64,000 bases of DNA from Rhyacichthys aspro. Taxonomy: Eukaryota; Chordata; Actinopteri; Gobiiformes; Rhyacichthyidae. Numbering within the stretch: position 1 is the stretch's first letter; the number at the start of each line of letters is the position of its first letter. Where the stretch lies: contig CM072151.1 in the NCBI GenBank assembly GCA_036850595.1, positions 17,275,307 through 17,339,306 of the forward strand, in the 5' to 3' direction. Shown here in pieces: positions 45,523 through 56,700 of the stretch. The notes under the pieces were generated by a model. It worked only from the letters and a program-made list of their open reading frames with translations, did not search any database and was not told where the DNA came from. The translations under genes and the position numbers were made by a program.

Positions 45523-45528
45523 TTTATT
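45523..45528 (-). terminator. zar1: Poly(A) signal, zar1
   Basis: The - strand reads AATAAA about 160 nt after the zar1 stop codon, within TGTAATAAATGGC. It implies a short maternal-type 3' UTR. I saw no perfect cytoplasmic polyadenylation element, only T-rich stretches (TTTTGTTTATG). Confidence 0.6.
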
Positions 45529-45686
45529 ACATGGTCAAGTGTGTGAAGCATCAATTCATAAACAAAACAGTAAGAAACAAAGCCTTGAAAGATCAAACAT
45601 GAGGTTTGCATTTGTAAATACATAGTTAAGGATGGCCCACCGACCACTTGAAGATGTAAAATGGGCAGAGCTAAGTTGAAACTCTT

Positions 45687-48161
45687 CTATATGATGTATT
45701 TAAAGCTGAATGTGCTGTCACAGGAGAGTCGTTTGCCCTTGCATCTGCCACACAAGTCCTGTCTGTGGGGCCTCTTGGGGTCTACGTGGCGTGGTGTTAC
45801 TGCACAGGAACAGCGTGCTTTCTTACATGTCTGTGGGAAAAAAGAAAAGTTATATTTTCAGAGTCAGTTCAGTTGACCAGCTTCATTTTTAAACGGACAA
45901 AAACAGGGATTACATGACATGTGATGTCCTCAACACGGTATGGGTTGAACTCCTTTTGGCACTTTCTGCAGTACTGTTTGAAGTAAACCTGGGACATACA
46001 ACAGTTTAGTGAGGGTCATACAGGAAGGTTTGATTATACTCAGTCTAAGGACCTCACCTTATTGGTGCCCTGAACACACCACACATAGGCACTCTCCCAC
46101 CGCAGATTACAATCTTTGCAGTGGTAATATCCGTACTTCTGTTCTAGAAACTGAAAAGGCTCACAGTTAACACTTTGTGTTCCAGTGAGATAAGTCACAC
46201 AGATCAAATTTAGTTTGTTTCATTTAGGTGCAGTTCTGAGGGCCATTATTAAAGGATTATTTATGAGATTTTAAGGCACACTGTGGAATCTGCAGACGTG
46301 ACCAACCAGAGGGTTTGTTTCCATTTTTATAGACATTTGTTGTGAACTATCTGGGTACATTTTGATCAAATGCTATAGACCTGCATAGAAACATGTAGGG
46401 GAAAGTGGGGCAAGATGACCCAGAGAGCAAGTTGACCCACTGTGACCTTAGAAATTGAAGGCACTCATCTTTTCAACAACACAGAAAAAAATTGTGGCAT
46501 ATTGGAGTGGAAAGCACTAATTTATCTAAACTGGGGTTTTTTTCAACTTAAAGTACAAGTGTGGCATATCTGGTAAAATGGTGTTGACATCAAAGCAAAT
46601 TTATCCAGGTATAAAATTATTGATCATACCTGTTGGTGATTTGGCAAGCCTTTAAAACCAAGTGAGCAACATACAGTGGGATAAGTTGAGCAAATAGAAC
46701 CATAAGGAGCTTAAGCCAATTTCTTTTAGGTTTTTCACTGAGACAGTTTTTAGTTTATCACATGGCAGTTTCAGTGTAGTGAAAAAATCTAACAATTTTT
46801 CCCTCATTATGACCAGGAGATTCTGTGTTCTACATTATGGGTTAATTTTGGCTGCATAAACATGTGCCGAGATGATGACTTTCATGGTTTGTTTCCTTAT
46901 AGTTTCAAAATCTTTTGAAATTCATAACCAAATCATGGCTCTACATCAGGGAAACTTATTTTCCTTGGCAAATATTTAAAGACAAAGCTGACAGTAAACA
47001 TCCTAAAATATGTTAAGATGTTTTTATTGTACATCGTTGCATTCTACTGGCTTGGCACAATGACCACTTGAGCAAACAATGACTCCCACTCCCACATTTA
47101 CCCCAATCTCCCTTAAGCCTAATTGAGGATTTAAAAAAATAATTTTACCTCTAAACTCAACGCCAAGGCTCAAAATCTGGTCTTTTGCAAGTGCTTCTGG
47201 GCCACAAAACCATTTTATATCTCAGTGTGGAACATATGGAAATAATGGATGGAGGACCTGCAAGACCATTTTATTTATCTCCATATTTAAACAAGTTTTA
47301 TTGGGAATCTATTGAATATGCTTCCATTATTCTACATCATCTCACTGAACACGTTAGTTGAATTAATGTGGGCGTTGGGTGAAAGTGTGAAGTGTAACAA
47401 TTTAACATTTAATTCTGGTCTTTGATTAACGAAACAGGAAAAGAGCTGCCCTCTGAATCTGAAGGCCCGTTTGACGCCACTGTTTGAGCACGTCTATAGC
47501 TCACCTGGAACCGCACACGCGCCTTGCCCTTTGACCCCTGTGTGTTGGTTTGGATCTCTTCACTTCTGGCCTGTAGTTTGGGTTTGGCCTTTTTGCGTTG
47601 TTCTGTGACTCTTGCGGCGTTACCCTCTTCGCCCTTCCCGGTGGGCTCGGGCGGTTCTCCGCTCTGGGTCTCCCTGGAGCCCTCCGTGGACCCCTCCGTG
47701 TAGTTGTTTTCTTCGACCAGGAAAGAGGTGACGCTGCGGTACGCGACGGGGGAGTACACGGCTACAGTGCGGGGGTAGCGAACACTGCCCCCGGGTGAAC
47801 CAGCGTCGGGCTTCTTCCTGCGCCGCAAGTCCCGCGTTAGGGTTAGCAGCGTCCGGGGACCGATGGAGCACTGCACCGAGACGTCCCTCTTCGGGTTCAC
47901 CTGCACCGCCACGTCTTTGGTGTTGGCCTTCCGCAGCCTCGGGGTAAGTTTGGGGTTGATTTGGGAGAGGATAGACTTGAGCTGGGCGCGCTGGTGGTTG
48001 TTAAAGGCCTCGGCGTCGCCATATTGGGACAAGTAATTTTTGGTTTTATATTTCCAGCCAGCTTCTTTTTTTGCCCGGGGGTATCTGCCAATGTAAGGGT
48101 TGTAAGATGAATAGAAATAGCTGTCTAATGGATCAGCGCCATACGTTGCCATTTTGTTCAA
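45687..48161 (-). CDS. zar1: Zygote arrest protein 1
   Basis: Zar1 is an oocyte RNA-binding protein that represses and stores maternal mRNAs and is needed for oogenesis and the egg-to-embryo transition. Exons (- strand order): 48161-47505, 46150-46058, 45988-45914, 45830-45687; phases join to 322 aa, close to other fish Zar1. The N-terminus has the aromatic YFYSSYNPYIGRYPR block and the family motif LTPRLRKANTKDVAVQVNPK followed by DVSVQCSIGPRTLL. A basic, poorly conserved middle is followed by the C-terminal zinc-binding domain: FLEQKYGYYHCKDC, WCVQGTNK, QYCRKCQ, ITCHTCKKARCSC, LCGRCKGKRLSC, ending TFSFKYII. The first ATG is 48161, but ATG 48152 (MATYG) looks more like other fish Zar1 starts. 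Zar1l is the alternative paralogue; the slc10a4/fryl neighbourhood favours zar1. Confidence 0.95.
46398..47113. mobile_element. TA-flanked DNA element in zar1 intron 1
   Basis: The ends are imperfect 13-bp inverted repeats: GGGGAAAGTGGGG at 46398-46410 and CCCCAATCTCCCT at 47101-47113 (10 of 13 paired). TA precedes the left end and follows the right end, as expected of a TA target duplication. The interior (716 bp in total) has no long open frame and contains GTTGACC/GTTGAGC motifs. It looks like a non-autonomous DNA transposon that makes up most of zar1 intron 1. Confidence 0.5.
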
Positions 48162-48300
48162 CCAACCGGAACTAGCAGGTGTAGCTGTTTAAATAAATGA
48201 GTCATGCTAGCGCTGAATTGGCCCTAATTGTGTCCAGGTGAGACTTTCCCGCCATTATCCGCAGAAACACGATGAAACCGAATAAGTGTCGTTTCCACAT
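48162..48300 (-). promoter_or_regulatory. zar1: zar1 proximal promoter
   Basis: Within 80 bp upstream of the first ATG (positions given on the + strand) are two E-boxes reading CACCTG on the gene strand (48176-48181 and 48235-48240), a TAATTG site at 48225-48230 that fits a NOBOX-binding element, an inverted CCAAT at 48217-48221, a perfect AP-1 site TGAGTCA at 48198-48204 and an A/T run at 48189-48198. FIGLA (E-box) and NOBOX are known oocyte regulators. The combination fits zar1 expression, but binding is inferred. Confidence 0.45.
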
Positions 48301-48794
48301 ATTTATTGACTTCATACACATATATTTTTCTGTACATTATACTCTATTTTAGCACATGAAGTGGATTGGCACTGCCTGGTTGGGAATAATCCTGATATGT
48401 TAGTTTCATACACAGTTACTGTAGAGCTTTGGGTGAGACTGAGATCCATTTCTGCAGCAAAAAGACCATTCCCATCCTCTTGAACCTAAAGATAGGTGTC
48501 AAGATTAAATAATTTCCTTCTAAAAGTATTCTAAATAGGACATTTCTGACATTGTGATTTTGGAGCTTTAAAACAATGTTATGTCATTTGCCGAAAGTGA
48601 ATGAAACAAATGATGCATTTGCCAACCGTGTCTCTAAGTCAATTGTTCTCCACTTGGTTGGATGAAACTGTTATTGCACCAAGATACATAGACATACATA
48701 GATAAACAGGCCCATATGTAGTTAGCAGCAGTATATTAGACGTGTAAAGTGATGAGGATGTTATAGATGAATGGAGCTTGTGACATGAAGCACC
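48241..48794. other. Short spacer between zar1 and slc10a4
   Basis: About 550 bp of AT-rich non-coding sequence between the zar1 promoter motifs and the slc10a4 poly(A) signal. No exon, repeat or RNA gene recognised. Confidence 0.45.
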
Positions 48795-48800
48795 TTTATT
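48795..48800 (-). terminator. slc10a4: Poly(A) signal, slc10a4
   Basis: AATAAA on the - strand, about 100 nt after the slc10a4 stop. It is the first canonical hexamer downstream. Confidence 0.5.
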
Positions 48801-48900
48801 TGCATGCTGACGTGAACATTTTGGATAGCCCTGCACATCTCTCTCTGTGAATGATAGTTAACAGTCCTTCAGGCTCCTCTGTGTTTTTAGAGGGGCCACA

Positions 48901-50942
48901 TTAAACTGGGGTTGGATCTGGAGGACAAGGGTCCAGAGTGATGGTGTTTGGATCACTCACTGTCACAGCGCCGTAAGATGAGTCAAAGTCCTCGTCGTGA
49001 AACCTCTGGTAAGTTATGTCCGTGTCCTCGTTGTCCTTCATGGGGTCTGGTTTGTGTAGGACCTCCTTTCTGTAAAACCTGTAGGCCAGGATGAACACCC
49101 CGGCCTCTGCGGCCTGGAAGAGGGCGTACAGCAGCGGGAACATATACATGCCTCCCATGAGCTGCGGAGGGAAGGCCAGCTTCAGGATGGCAGTGCACAG
49201 CTGCACGTTCTGGCAGCCCGTCTCCAGGGAGACGGCGCGGCGGCTGTTGGGGGGTAGGTTAAACAGCACGGCCAGGCCGTAACCAGCAGCATATCCACAC
49301 GCAGGCATCAGGATGGCCACCACGTACACAGACGGGGGGATGGTGGACAGTAGCTCTGGGCCCAGCATGGCTCCCGTGAGGATGAAGAGCAGGACCAGGG
49401 TCACCAGCAGGGACCACAGCGACGCCTGGGACACACAGGGACAGTTACTTACCCACTGTTTTCTCATAATGCCACAGGATTAATAAGTAACTGAAGAGAG
49501 ATACAACCACCAACAGATAAGTTTATATTGATGATATCGTAAGATTTGATCATATTGATTGTGGGACTGATGTGAGAAGGTACTGCCTAACTCAGTGGGT
49601 TTAACACATATAATGTGCTTGCAGCACTTTATTCTTAAGTTCATGTGTACTGTTACTGTTTGTGTGCATCTGAGACTGAGCAGTGGACCCTGAGAGGTGA
49701 GAAGGGTCCACTCATGGGCACTGATGTGGTGACCTTTATTTCGTTATATAGGCTACACATATATGAAGCATGTTTTTCTCACGTGTGAATGGAGTTGGTC
49801 TCAAAATTATGTATAATTAACTAAATAATAAATGATTCATAAAAATGTTTGTTTTTGGATTGAAATGCCCTAAGAGCATCGCTGTTGCTGATCACTGTGC
49901 TCTGTGATGGAAGTGGCCCTGACTCTTTCAGGAGTGGCAGAGGGAGGAGCGCTTCCAGACACAGTGCCATTGATGTCACTCACAAATGGCACAGAATTAC
50001 GCAGTGCGCTTTTGCTCATCCACTTTGCCTTTAACCAAACACACCTGGTCTACACTGAACTATGTGCCCCCTGTGGTTAATTTACTGATATGTGGTGCAG
50101 GTCGGTTGTTCTGAGGTTTACCTTGAGCACGATGTCTGCCGCGCGCGTGTGCCGGTACCTCAGCACGACCCCTAACCCAATAGGGATAAGTGTGCTACAC
50201 AGTGTCAGGATGATGGCCCCAAAAGGCATGAGGTCCACCACAGGGGTGTTGATCCACGCGCGGCTGTAGATCCACAGACACAGCGGCATGAGCACCAGCG
50301 CCAGCAGCGTGGACGAGATGGTCATGATGATGCTGCACAGAGACAAGAGTGGTCAGGTGAACTATTCGCGCGCACAGTTCATCACGTGATAAAGTATTAC
50401 CTGAGGTTCATCTCGCCGTGCACGAGCAGAGACATGATGTTGGACAGGTTGCCCCCGGGGCAGCAGCCGCACAGCAGCACGGCCATCGCCGCCACGTCGT
50501 CCAGAGAGAAGGCCAGCGCGAGCAGAAAGGCCACGAGCGGCATGATGACGAACTGGCACACGAGCGCAAGCAGCACCCCGATGGGTCTGCGCACGTGCTC
50601 CCCAAGCTGTGCCACGTCCACTGTGCAGCCCAGCCCCAGCATCGTAAAGCACAGAACTAGTCCCACGAACACGTTGATTCCGTGGCTCAGCGGCGAGTCC
50701 CAGAAGGCGGGTATCCCGTGAGGGCTGAGCGACGGCAGCGCGGCCATCAGGTCCGCCTCAGCGCGGCTCCTGAAGGAGTTCCCCTCCGCGAACACAGCGC
50801 CCAGAACCTCCACTGGTCCCGCCGTAGACACCTGCTCTGGAGCCAAGGTGCGCCCCAGAGCGTGCGTCATGACCAAGTCTATGAAGGCGGCGGTCCCTGT
50901 TTGGCTGGAGTTGTCCATGGCGCAACAGGAGCCACTGTCCAC
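48901..50942 (-). CDS. slc10a4: SLC10A4, vesicular bile-acid-transporter-family protein
   Basis: SLC10A4 belongs to the sodium/bile acid cotransporter family. In mammals it sits on cholinergic and monoaminergic synaptic vesicles and is not a classical bile-acid carrier. Exons: 50942-50401, 50332-50122, 49425-48901; phases join to 425 aa (human 437). The luminal N-terminus is hydrophilic with an N-glycosylation sequon (NSS near residue 11). Multiple membrane spans follow. Conserved motifs are LCFTMLGLGCTVDVAQLG, LCGCCPGGNLSNIMSLL, MNLSIIMTISSTLLALVLMP and ETGCQNVQLCTAILKLAFPP (the E-G-Q-N signature). The C-terminal tail is acidic. ATG 50918 is an alternative start. Exon 1 is very GC- and CpG-rich. 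SLC10A1/A2/A6 are less likely given these motifs and the zar1/slain2 neighbours. Confidence 0.95.
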
Positions 50943-51159
50943 TGTTGCGATGCTCTGGAGGCGCTCGTGCGTAAAATGAGTCCCCTAGTGGCGCGCGGTC
51001 CCTAATGAGCTGCTGCTGTGGATCCTGTGCGCGCGGGACGCAGCGGAGCCATCACTGAGTTTAAAGGCACTCTGTGAGTCACTCGGGTGCCGCAGATATG
51101 CTCCCACGCGCGCGCGCATCGCTGGAGGGTTGTGCACACGATCTTCAGCTCGAGCCCGA

Positions 51160-51200
51160 CGATGGGCCAATCAATAGCGACCAGCCCTTTTATACTGACC
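51160..51200 (-). promoter_or_regulatory. slc10a4: slc10a4 core promoter
   Basis: On the gene strand a canonical TATAAAAG lies at 51194-51187, about 245 bp before the start codon, in an otherwise CpG-rich stretch with CGCGCGCGC at 51109-51117. An ATTGG (inverted CCAAT) lies just downstream at 51171-51167. Initiation near 51155-51165 is expected from TATA spacing (inference). Confidence 0.5.
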
Positions 51201-51239
51201 ACCCTCACGGCCTCTCCACCCCCCTCTGTGGAGAAGGAC

Positions 51240-52329
51240 CCCCAATTCTCAATCTTATTTAAGCTTATTGACAGCGTCCCATTTCGAAATGACTAATGGT
51301 CAGAACAAACACTTGTAAAACTACGATGTGAACAGGACACAAGAAAAGACGCAGCGGGGCCAGCTGTTTGTCGAGCTTCACTAAACATGTTCATCTTTAT
51401 TTTCGTGCAGCGCGCTGTAAAAAGCTTCGTGTGCTGCTTTTGTGGCTGGTGCTGTTTGTTCCCAGTGTATGTGCATTACGCACGGGTCGTCTTTGCTTCA
51501 CTAGGAGCAGCCCCCATGAGTGCTTTATAACACTTATTTTATTCAAACTGAGGAAAAAGTGGGCTGCCTTTCTGCTGTTGCCTGTATGTAACAATATCTG
51601 CACGTGTCTGTATGAGATAGGTCAAGTAAACCTTTAGGCAGTAAACTCTTTTAGCCCACTTAATGGACTGTACCACAGGCAAAGCCTCTTTCATGTCAAT
51701 CTTGTTGGACGGTTTCATCTATAATAAGCATGTGGTATCGCTGATGTATCTCCAATGAGAGGAGCCAGTAGTACTTATTATTGATCAACACTTTGTTTTT
51801 ATTCATGGTTTTCATTTTGAGGCTCAGATTTTAACTAAAATTTAAATTTGGTCTATAAAAAGTAGTTTGGAATTTATGGAGACATAAGCAGCTGTCTTTT
51901 TGGGAAGGTAATGGGACTGTGGGACAGTGCGTCCAGGGAATGGTAAATGAATGAATTGCAGTAGGTTATCCACCTCTGACGTGATCAGAAATGTCTCTCT
52001 GACATCATTTGTCTTTAGAGGGGTTGCTGAAGTGGGACGGACAGTACTTAAGACGTCATCAGTGTCCTCCCCTTCCCGGAGACACAGTGTGTCCCCCATG
52101 TCTAAAAGTTGACCAGACAGACTGCATCATGCAGCTACACACCAATATCAAACCACTGGCACTGGGCCCAGAGGATGTACTGTACTCTCAAATATTAGAT
52201 TAGTGCCTGAGGTGCTGTTCCAGTGACGAGACGGGTCCAGGTTATCCAGCAGTAGTAACTGTGGTGTCATGAGGAGTAGTAAAATATAGACCAGAATAAA
52301 AGCACAGCAAAGAGACAACATTTTCTGCT
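51240..52329. other. Spacer between slc10a4 and slain2
   Basis: About 1.1 kb with no exon that I recognise. Short open frames on either strand (for example 52009-52203 +, 51842-52099 -) show no known motif and overlap each other. No repeat was identified. Confidence 0.4.
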
Positions 52330-53701
52330 TTTATTTGAAATGTGACTTTACACGGGAAAACTGAATTTCATGTTTGTGGATATAAAAAAAGTTCAATAAC
52401 AAAAATGCTCACACAAAAGGTGTGGTAGGTCTTTTTGCAACATTCCTTTCAGCTTTCCACTAAATCTGAGCTTTGACAGAGGCACCTCTCCTTTTAATAA
52501 ATAGATTCATTTACAGAATGTGTAAGTACTGTAGTTATAAATATGAAGGCGCATATTATGTTTTTAAAGCAATTATTAATGTATCAATACAAATTGTAAC
52601 ATCAAGCAGGCAAGCAAATCACTCAAGCAGATGCAACAGTTGAAAAATGATGAAATCAAATATGGCACAAATTAAAGATAAACAAATAGATGTGTTAAAC
52701 TTAAGTAAAACTGATTAAATTATAGGCACTAGTTCAATAACACCCACCACTCCAATGACCAGAGCACCTGCCCTAACACTTGCACACTTTTGAAGTCATG
52801 GCACAAGAGGTAAAAGCCAGCCAACGCATTTTCTTTTTTTTTTCTAATGATGTGAACAGAAAAATCTGCTTTGATTGGTTGAACAGGTTTGAGCTAAGTA
52901 TCTTGCTATGTTTTGGTTACTTTGTTGTGACATAAATGCTGTCACAGTGATTAGGCTCTTAAATGTGGGGGTTGGCATTTTGGCAAATTGTGATAAAAGA
53001 TGCCCTCAGGCTTTGGCTGAGATGTTATACATCACCTGGGTTTTATCCTAAAACGCAAAACAAAAAGGCTTTGGAAAATTAGCTGAGGTTCAGAATGTAC
53101 ACTTTGATCAACTGAAATATTAAAACAAATACTGATATGAATGTTTGGACATAAACATCTTAAATAATTTGAATAAATAATTTCCAAAAACAATTGTGCA
53201 TACAATCTGGCTGATGAAGAGTAATGACTCATGTCATAGCCACACAGAGATGCTGTTACTGTCGCAAGACACCAACAATTCTCTAACATTACGGGACATG
53301 TCACCTGCACAGCATCATCATAGAGATCGTTCACCAACATCTGTTAAACACAGAACATTAGAGAGAAATGCATGGAACATTTCAACCTGAGGGAGGTGAT
53401 AAAACGGCGAGTGATGGGTGAGAGGACATCGTGTGACAAACCAAGGCAGATGATGTGCGGTTTGTTGGTGCAGCTGGAGTAGGCCTGGTTTCTTTGGCTT
53501 TTCGGGCCTGTCTGCACCACATGCTGGTTCTTCCAGCTTGTTTAAAGCACATCAAAGGGCCCCCAGTTTTCTTCCTTTGTGTAGAGCTGTTGTTTTTTTG
53601 GGTCACCGTTCTCTCTTTTCAATGTAAAACTTGCTGAGGAAGATAAAGTGCCATGTTGTGATGTTGAAAGTTTGTGTAGGGGTGCCCTCTGCTGGACTGC
53701 C
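52330..53701 (-). other. slain2: slain2 3' UTR (probable)
   Basis: The sequence after the slain2 stop is non-coding. A canonical AATAAA on the - strand at 52335-52330 would give a 3' UTR of about 1.37 kb. A CTCF-like motif lies at 53681-53695, directly after the stop codon. Intermediate poly(A) sites are possible. Confidence 0.45.
53681..53695 (-). promoter_or_regulatory. CTCF-like motif
   Basis: The - strand reads CCAGCAGAGGGCACC, matching the 15-base CTCF core CCASYAGRKGGCRSY at all positions. It lies in the start of the slain2 3' UTR. Confidence 0.55.
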
Positions 53702-56700
53702 TCAGTAACAACCCTCTCTCCAGTTCTCAGCTGTTCCACTGTAGGTCCTAGGGGCAGGGAGAGACCTGCACAGGACACAACAATGATAGTTTTTAAGTTA
53801 ATCATGATAGTGTGTGAATGAGCTGTAAGTGGGATACACACCTGCGCACAGGCTGTACCAGTTTGCTCCTGGGCACAGGGATGCCCCCTCCTGCAGGAGC
53901 GCTGGGTCGAGGCAGCCCACTGCGCGGCGGTGCCAGCGAACGGGTGGGGGTTGACGTGGCAGAATTAGGGGTGGATGTGGCCTTTACTGGTTGCCTTAGG
54001 GTCAGTGGGGATGGGGTAGAAGGAGTTCGCAGCTTACTGGGAGAAGGGACTGAGAAGAAACAAGCACAAGTCAAATACTATTCCATTTATACACTGTATT
54101 TTTACCTGTTACATGTCCCTACTACATTGAACAAAGTAGATATGAGCCAGGGAACAATGATTTAAGGTACAGTAGATACCACACAGTATGTGGGTCTTTT
54201 CAGTTACCACATACATGACAGGTTCACAAATGAAGTCTGTGAAACAACAACATAAATGTATTGAGATGAGGGGATGCACTAACACAGATAATCTAATAAT
54301 GAATATCAAGGCCACATCTAAAAGCACGACATCAGCACAGCCACAGTCACAATGTTTAAAAGGTGTAAACCCTCAGTGAATACTCACTGAAATCACCTTC
54401 TTCTCCAAAGCAACAGGAGAGTGGGACTGCTCAGAGACAACGGAGACAACAGAGACAGGCCTTAATTCAAGAGCCAGCAGTGTGCTCAGAATGGGATTGA
54501 GTGTTGTGTGACGGGAAGTTCAGTTATAGCCACAGCAATGCACTATGTAAGTACAGTTTTAATATTTCTACAAAGCTTTTTAAAATCTGCAAAAGTCATG
54601 AACAGGTATTACCACAGAGCAATGGAGTCAAATCTGCTGCTGTTGCTCCACTTCTACCTCAACTAGCAAAACTGTGTCTACCATTGTGTGAGTTGGATGC
54701 TTACATATGTGGTACACACTCTACCAGGTGAGCCTCCGAGGCGCCCCAACATACCTCAGTCTTTAAACTCGCCAGACCTGAAGACAGTTAACCAGATTGT
54801 TTGGTGCTTAACCTTACCCAATCTTCAGCTAATACAAGACTTATCTGGCTTTTAGTCGGACTGCCAGTTGAACTGTTAACTGTTTTACTTTGTTAGTCAC
54901 AGGTGACCCCCTCCCCCAAAAAAGCTAAAAATAAATGTTCAGAACTTCAGAGTTTTCTGCCCTGCAAACATAAAACTGTTGCATACATATAATAATATCT
55001 TTTGCAGGAGATCAACTTCTCTGCCTCCGTCTGTTGAGGACAGAACCGTTACCTCTCAGGGCAGTTGGACTTTGGAGGTGCTGTTTGGGTTTCGGGGAAG
55101 AGCGGAAAGGGATCTGGTGTCTTGAGTGTGGAGCTGCTGCTGGAAAACATTGGACATTTATGTACAGAACTCAGCGTTAACTTGAGCTTTTTCTTATAAG
55201 ACCACTAACAAAGGGACAATGAGAAAAACATTACTGCAGTGGCTCTAAACTTCATTCAAGCCTGAAGTTGAAGGAGAGGCCACTAGAGGGCGCTAGAGCC
55301 AAACTGGATAAAGCAGCTTCATTCAAGGAGCAGCAGGCTCATGACACCAGCTGATCTATCAATAACAGGCTCAGAGACAGAGGTACGTTTTAGACACATG
55401 CTTAATGTTGAAGAGTGGTCAGTTAGAGAGGCAGCCATTAAAATGATCTGCATGCTTAGTACAGTTAAAGCACAAATTAATAGCATGGTGGTAGTTAACT
55501 CTAACGAACTGATCTGGCATTAACAAGTCCAATAATCCAGACAATGTACACAGTTCACCTTGAAAGAGCAGGCCGAGTGCGGATAAAGCTAGTCAATACA
55601 TGTTTAACAACCTGATATCTGCCCTTTGACCCCAGTTCTCTGCTGCTAGTGAGAGGATAACTACTGCTGTTATAGGGACAACACCATTACCTTTATCTCA
55701 CACTACAGGATTACATCAGACCGATCAGCTCAACTGAAGGGATGAGACATAAGCTCTTAAATGAACCTTAAGCCCTGTTCAATCACAGTAGAAACAATGT
55801 TCGAGGCACTAAGACCGAAAAGCCCCAGTGCGGTGAGTTTCTTTGAAGTGAAAGTGGTGCCACGGCGATAAAAGGAAGGATGTGTGTGACAGAAAGATAT
55901 TACAAGTGAAAATGATCAAAGACAAAGAGGATTCCCATTCTCCAAAGGCATGATTCTACAAAGCACACAGCCCTTTTACAGCAGCGGGGCTAAAGTACAA
56001 TAGTGTTAAACAAGAGATTACACAGCATGTCGACAGTTTAACGTTAAAGACACCTGAAGAGCAAAATGGTCACTTCATGCAGTGTATTCAATTATAAAAT
56101 TGTGTGGTTTTGGTATTTTATTGTACTCACTGGCAGACTGACTCTGGTGCCGAGGAGAGCCATTGGGCACCTGTAGATTGGATTCACAGCTGCGACTGTT
56201 CTTGACTGGCTCTGGACTCTGAGCTGCTGCCACTGAGGGTCGTGTGAGGTTAGGGAGACTACGACGCAGTTTTTCTATAACAGAAAAAACAAGTCATATT
56301 AATTAAACAACTTTGCATGAGCTTAAATCTCTGGCCAGTGTTTGCACTCAGTTTGAGTTCCTACCTTCGTTCTTTACCACATTGGTCTGCAGATCATGGC
56401 CGTGGCCCTGCAGTGAGTGTCGAGGCTGCTGTAAGCGGCTGATCATGGGCTGAGGAGAGCCACGGCTGTGGCTGTAGTCTATGGAGCGGGCCGGGGAGCG
56501 GGACCGGGGCGAGTTTCTGGGGGAGGCGCGAGGAGAGTGTCGGGGTGAGGGACTAAAGCGGTTAGAGGGCATGTGGAAGGCCGGGAGCACCGCGTCCTCG
56601 TCGTCATCCAGGCTGTGTGCGTCTAATTCCTGGTCACTGAAGGTGCTGCGCCGCAAAGAGTGACAGGACGAACCAGAGCTCCGTCTCGAGGCTGTGGCAG

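Noticed and set aside
47620..47871. Alternative frames in zar1 exon 1
   Set aside because: The zar1 frame has the conserved LTPRLRKANTKDV block and joins exons 2-4; the others do not.
50060..50080. Further CTCF-like site
   Set aside because: Only about 11 of 15 core positions match, near background.
50386..51005. Several + strand frames of 80-111 codons
   Set aside because: They are opposite slc10a4 exon 1; high GC removes stop codons. No protein similarity seen.
53455..53637. Small + strand frame in the slain2 3' UTR
   Set aside because: No start context, splice sites or similarity; expected by chance.
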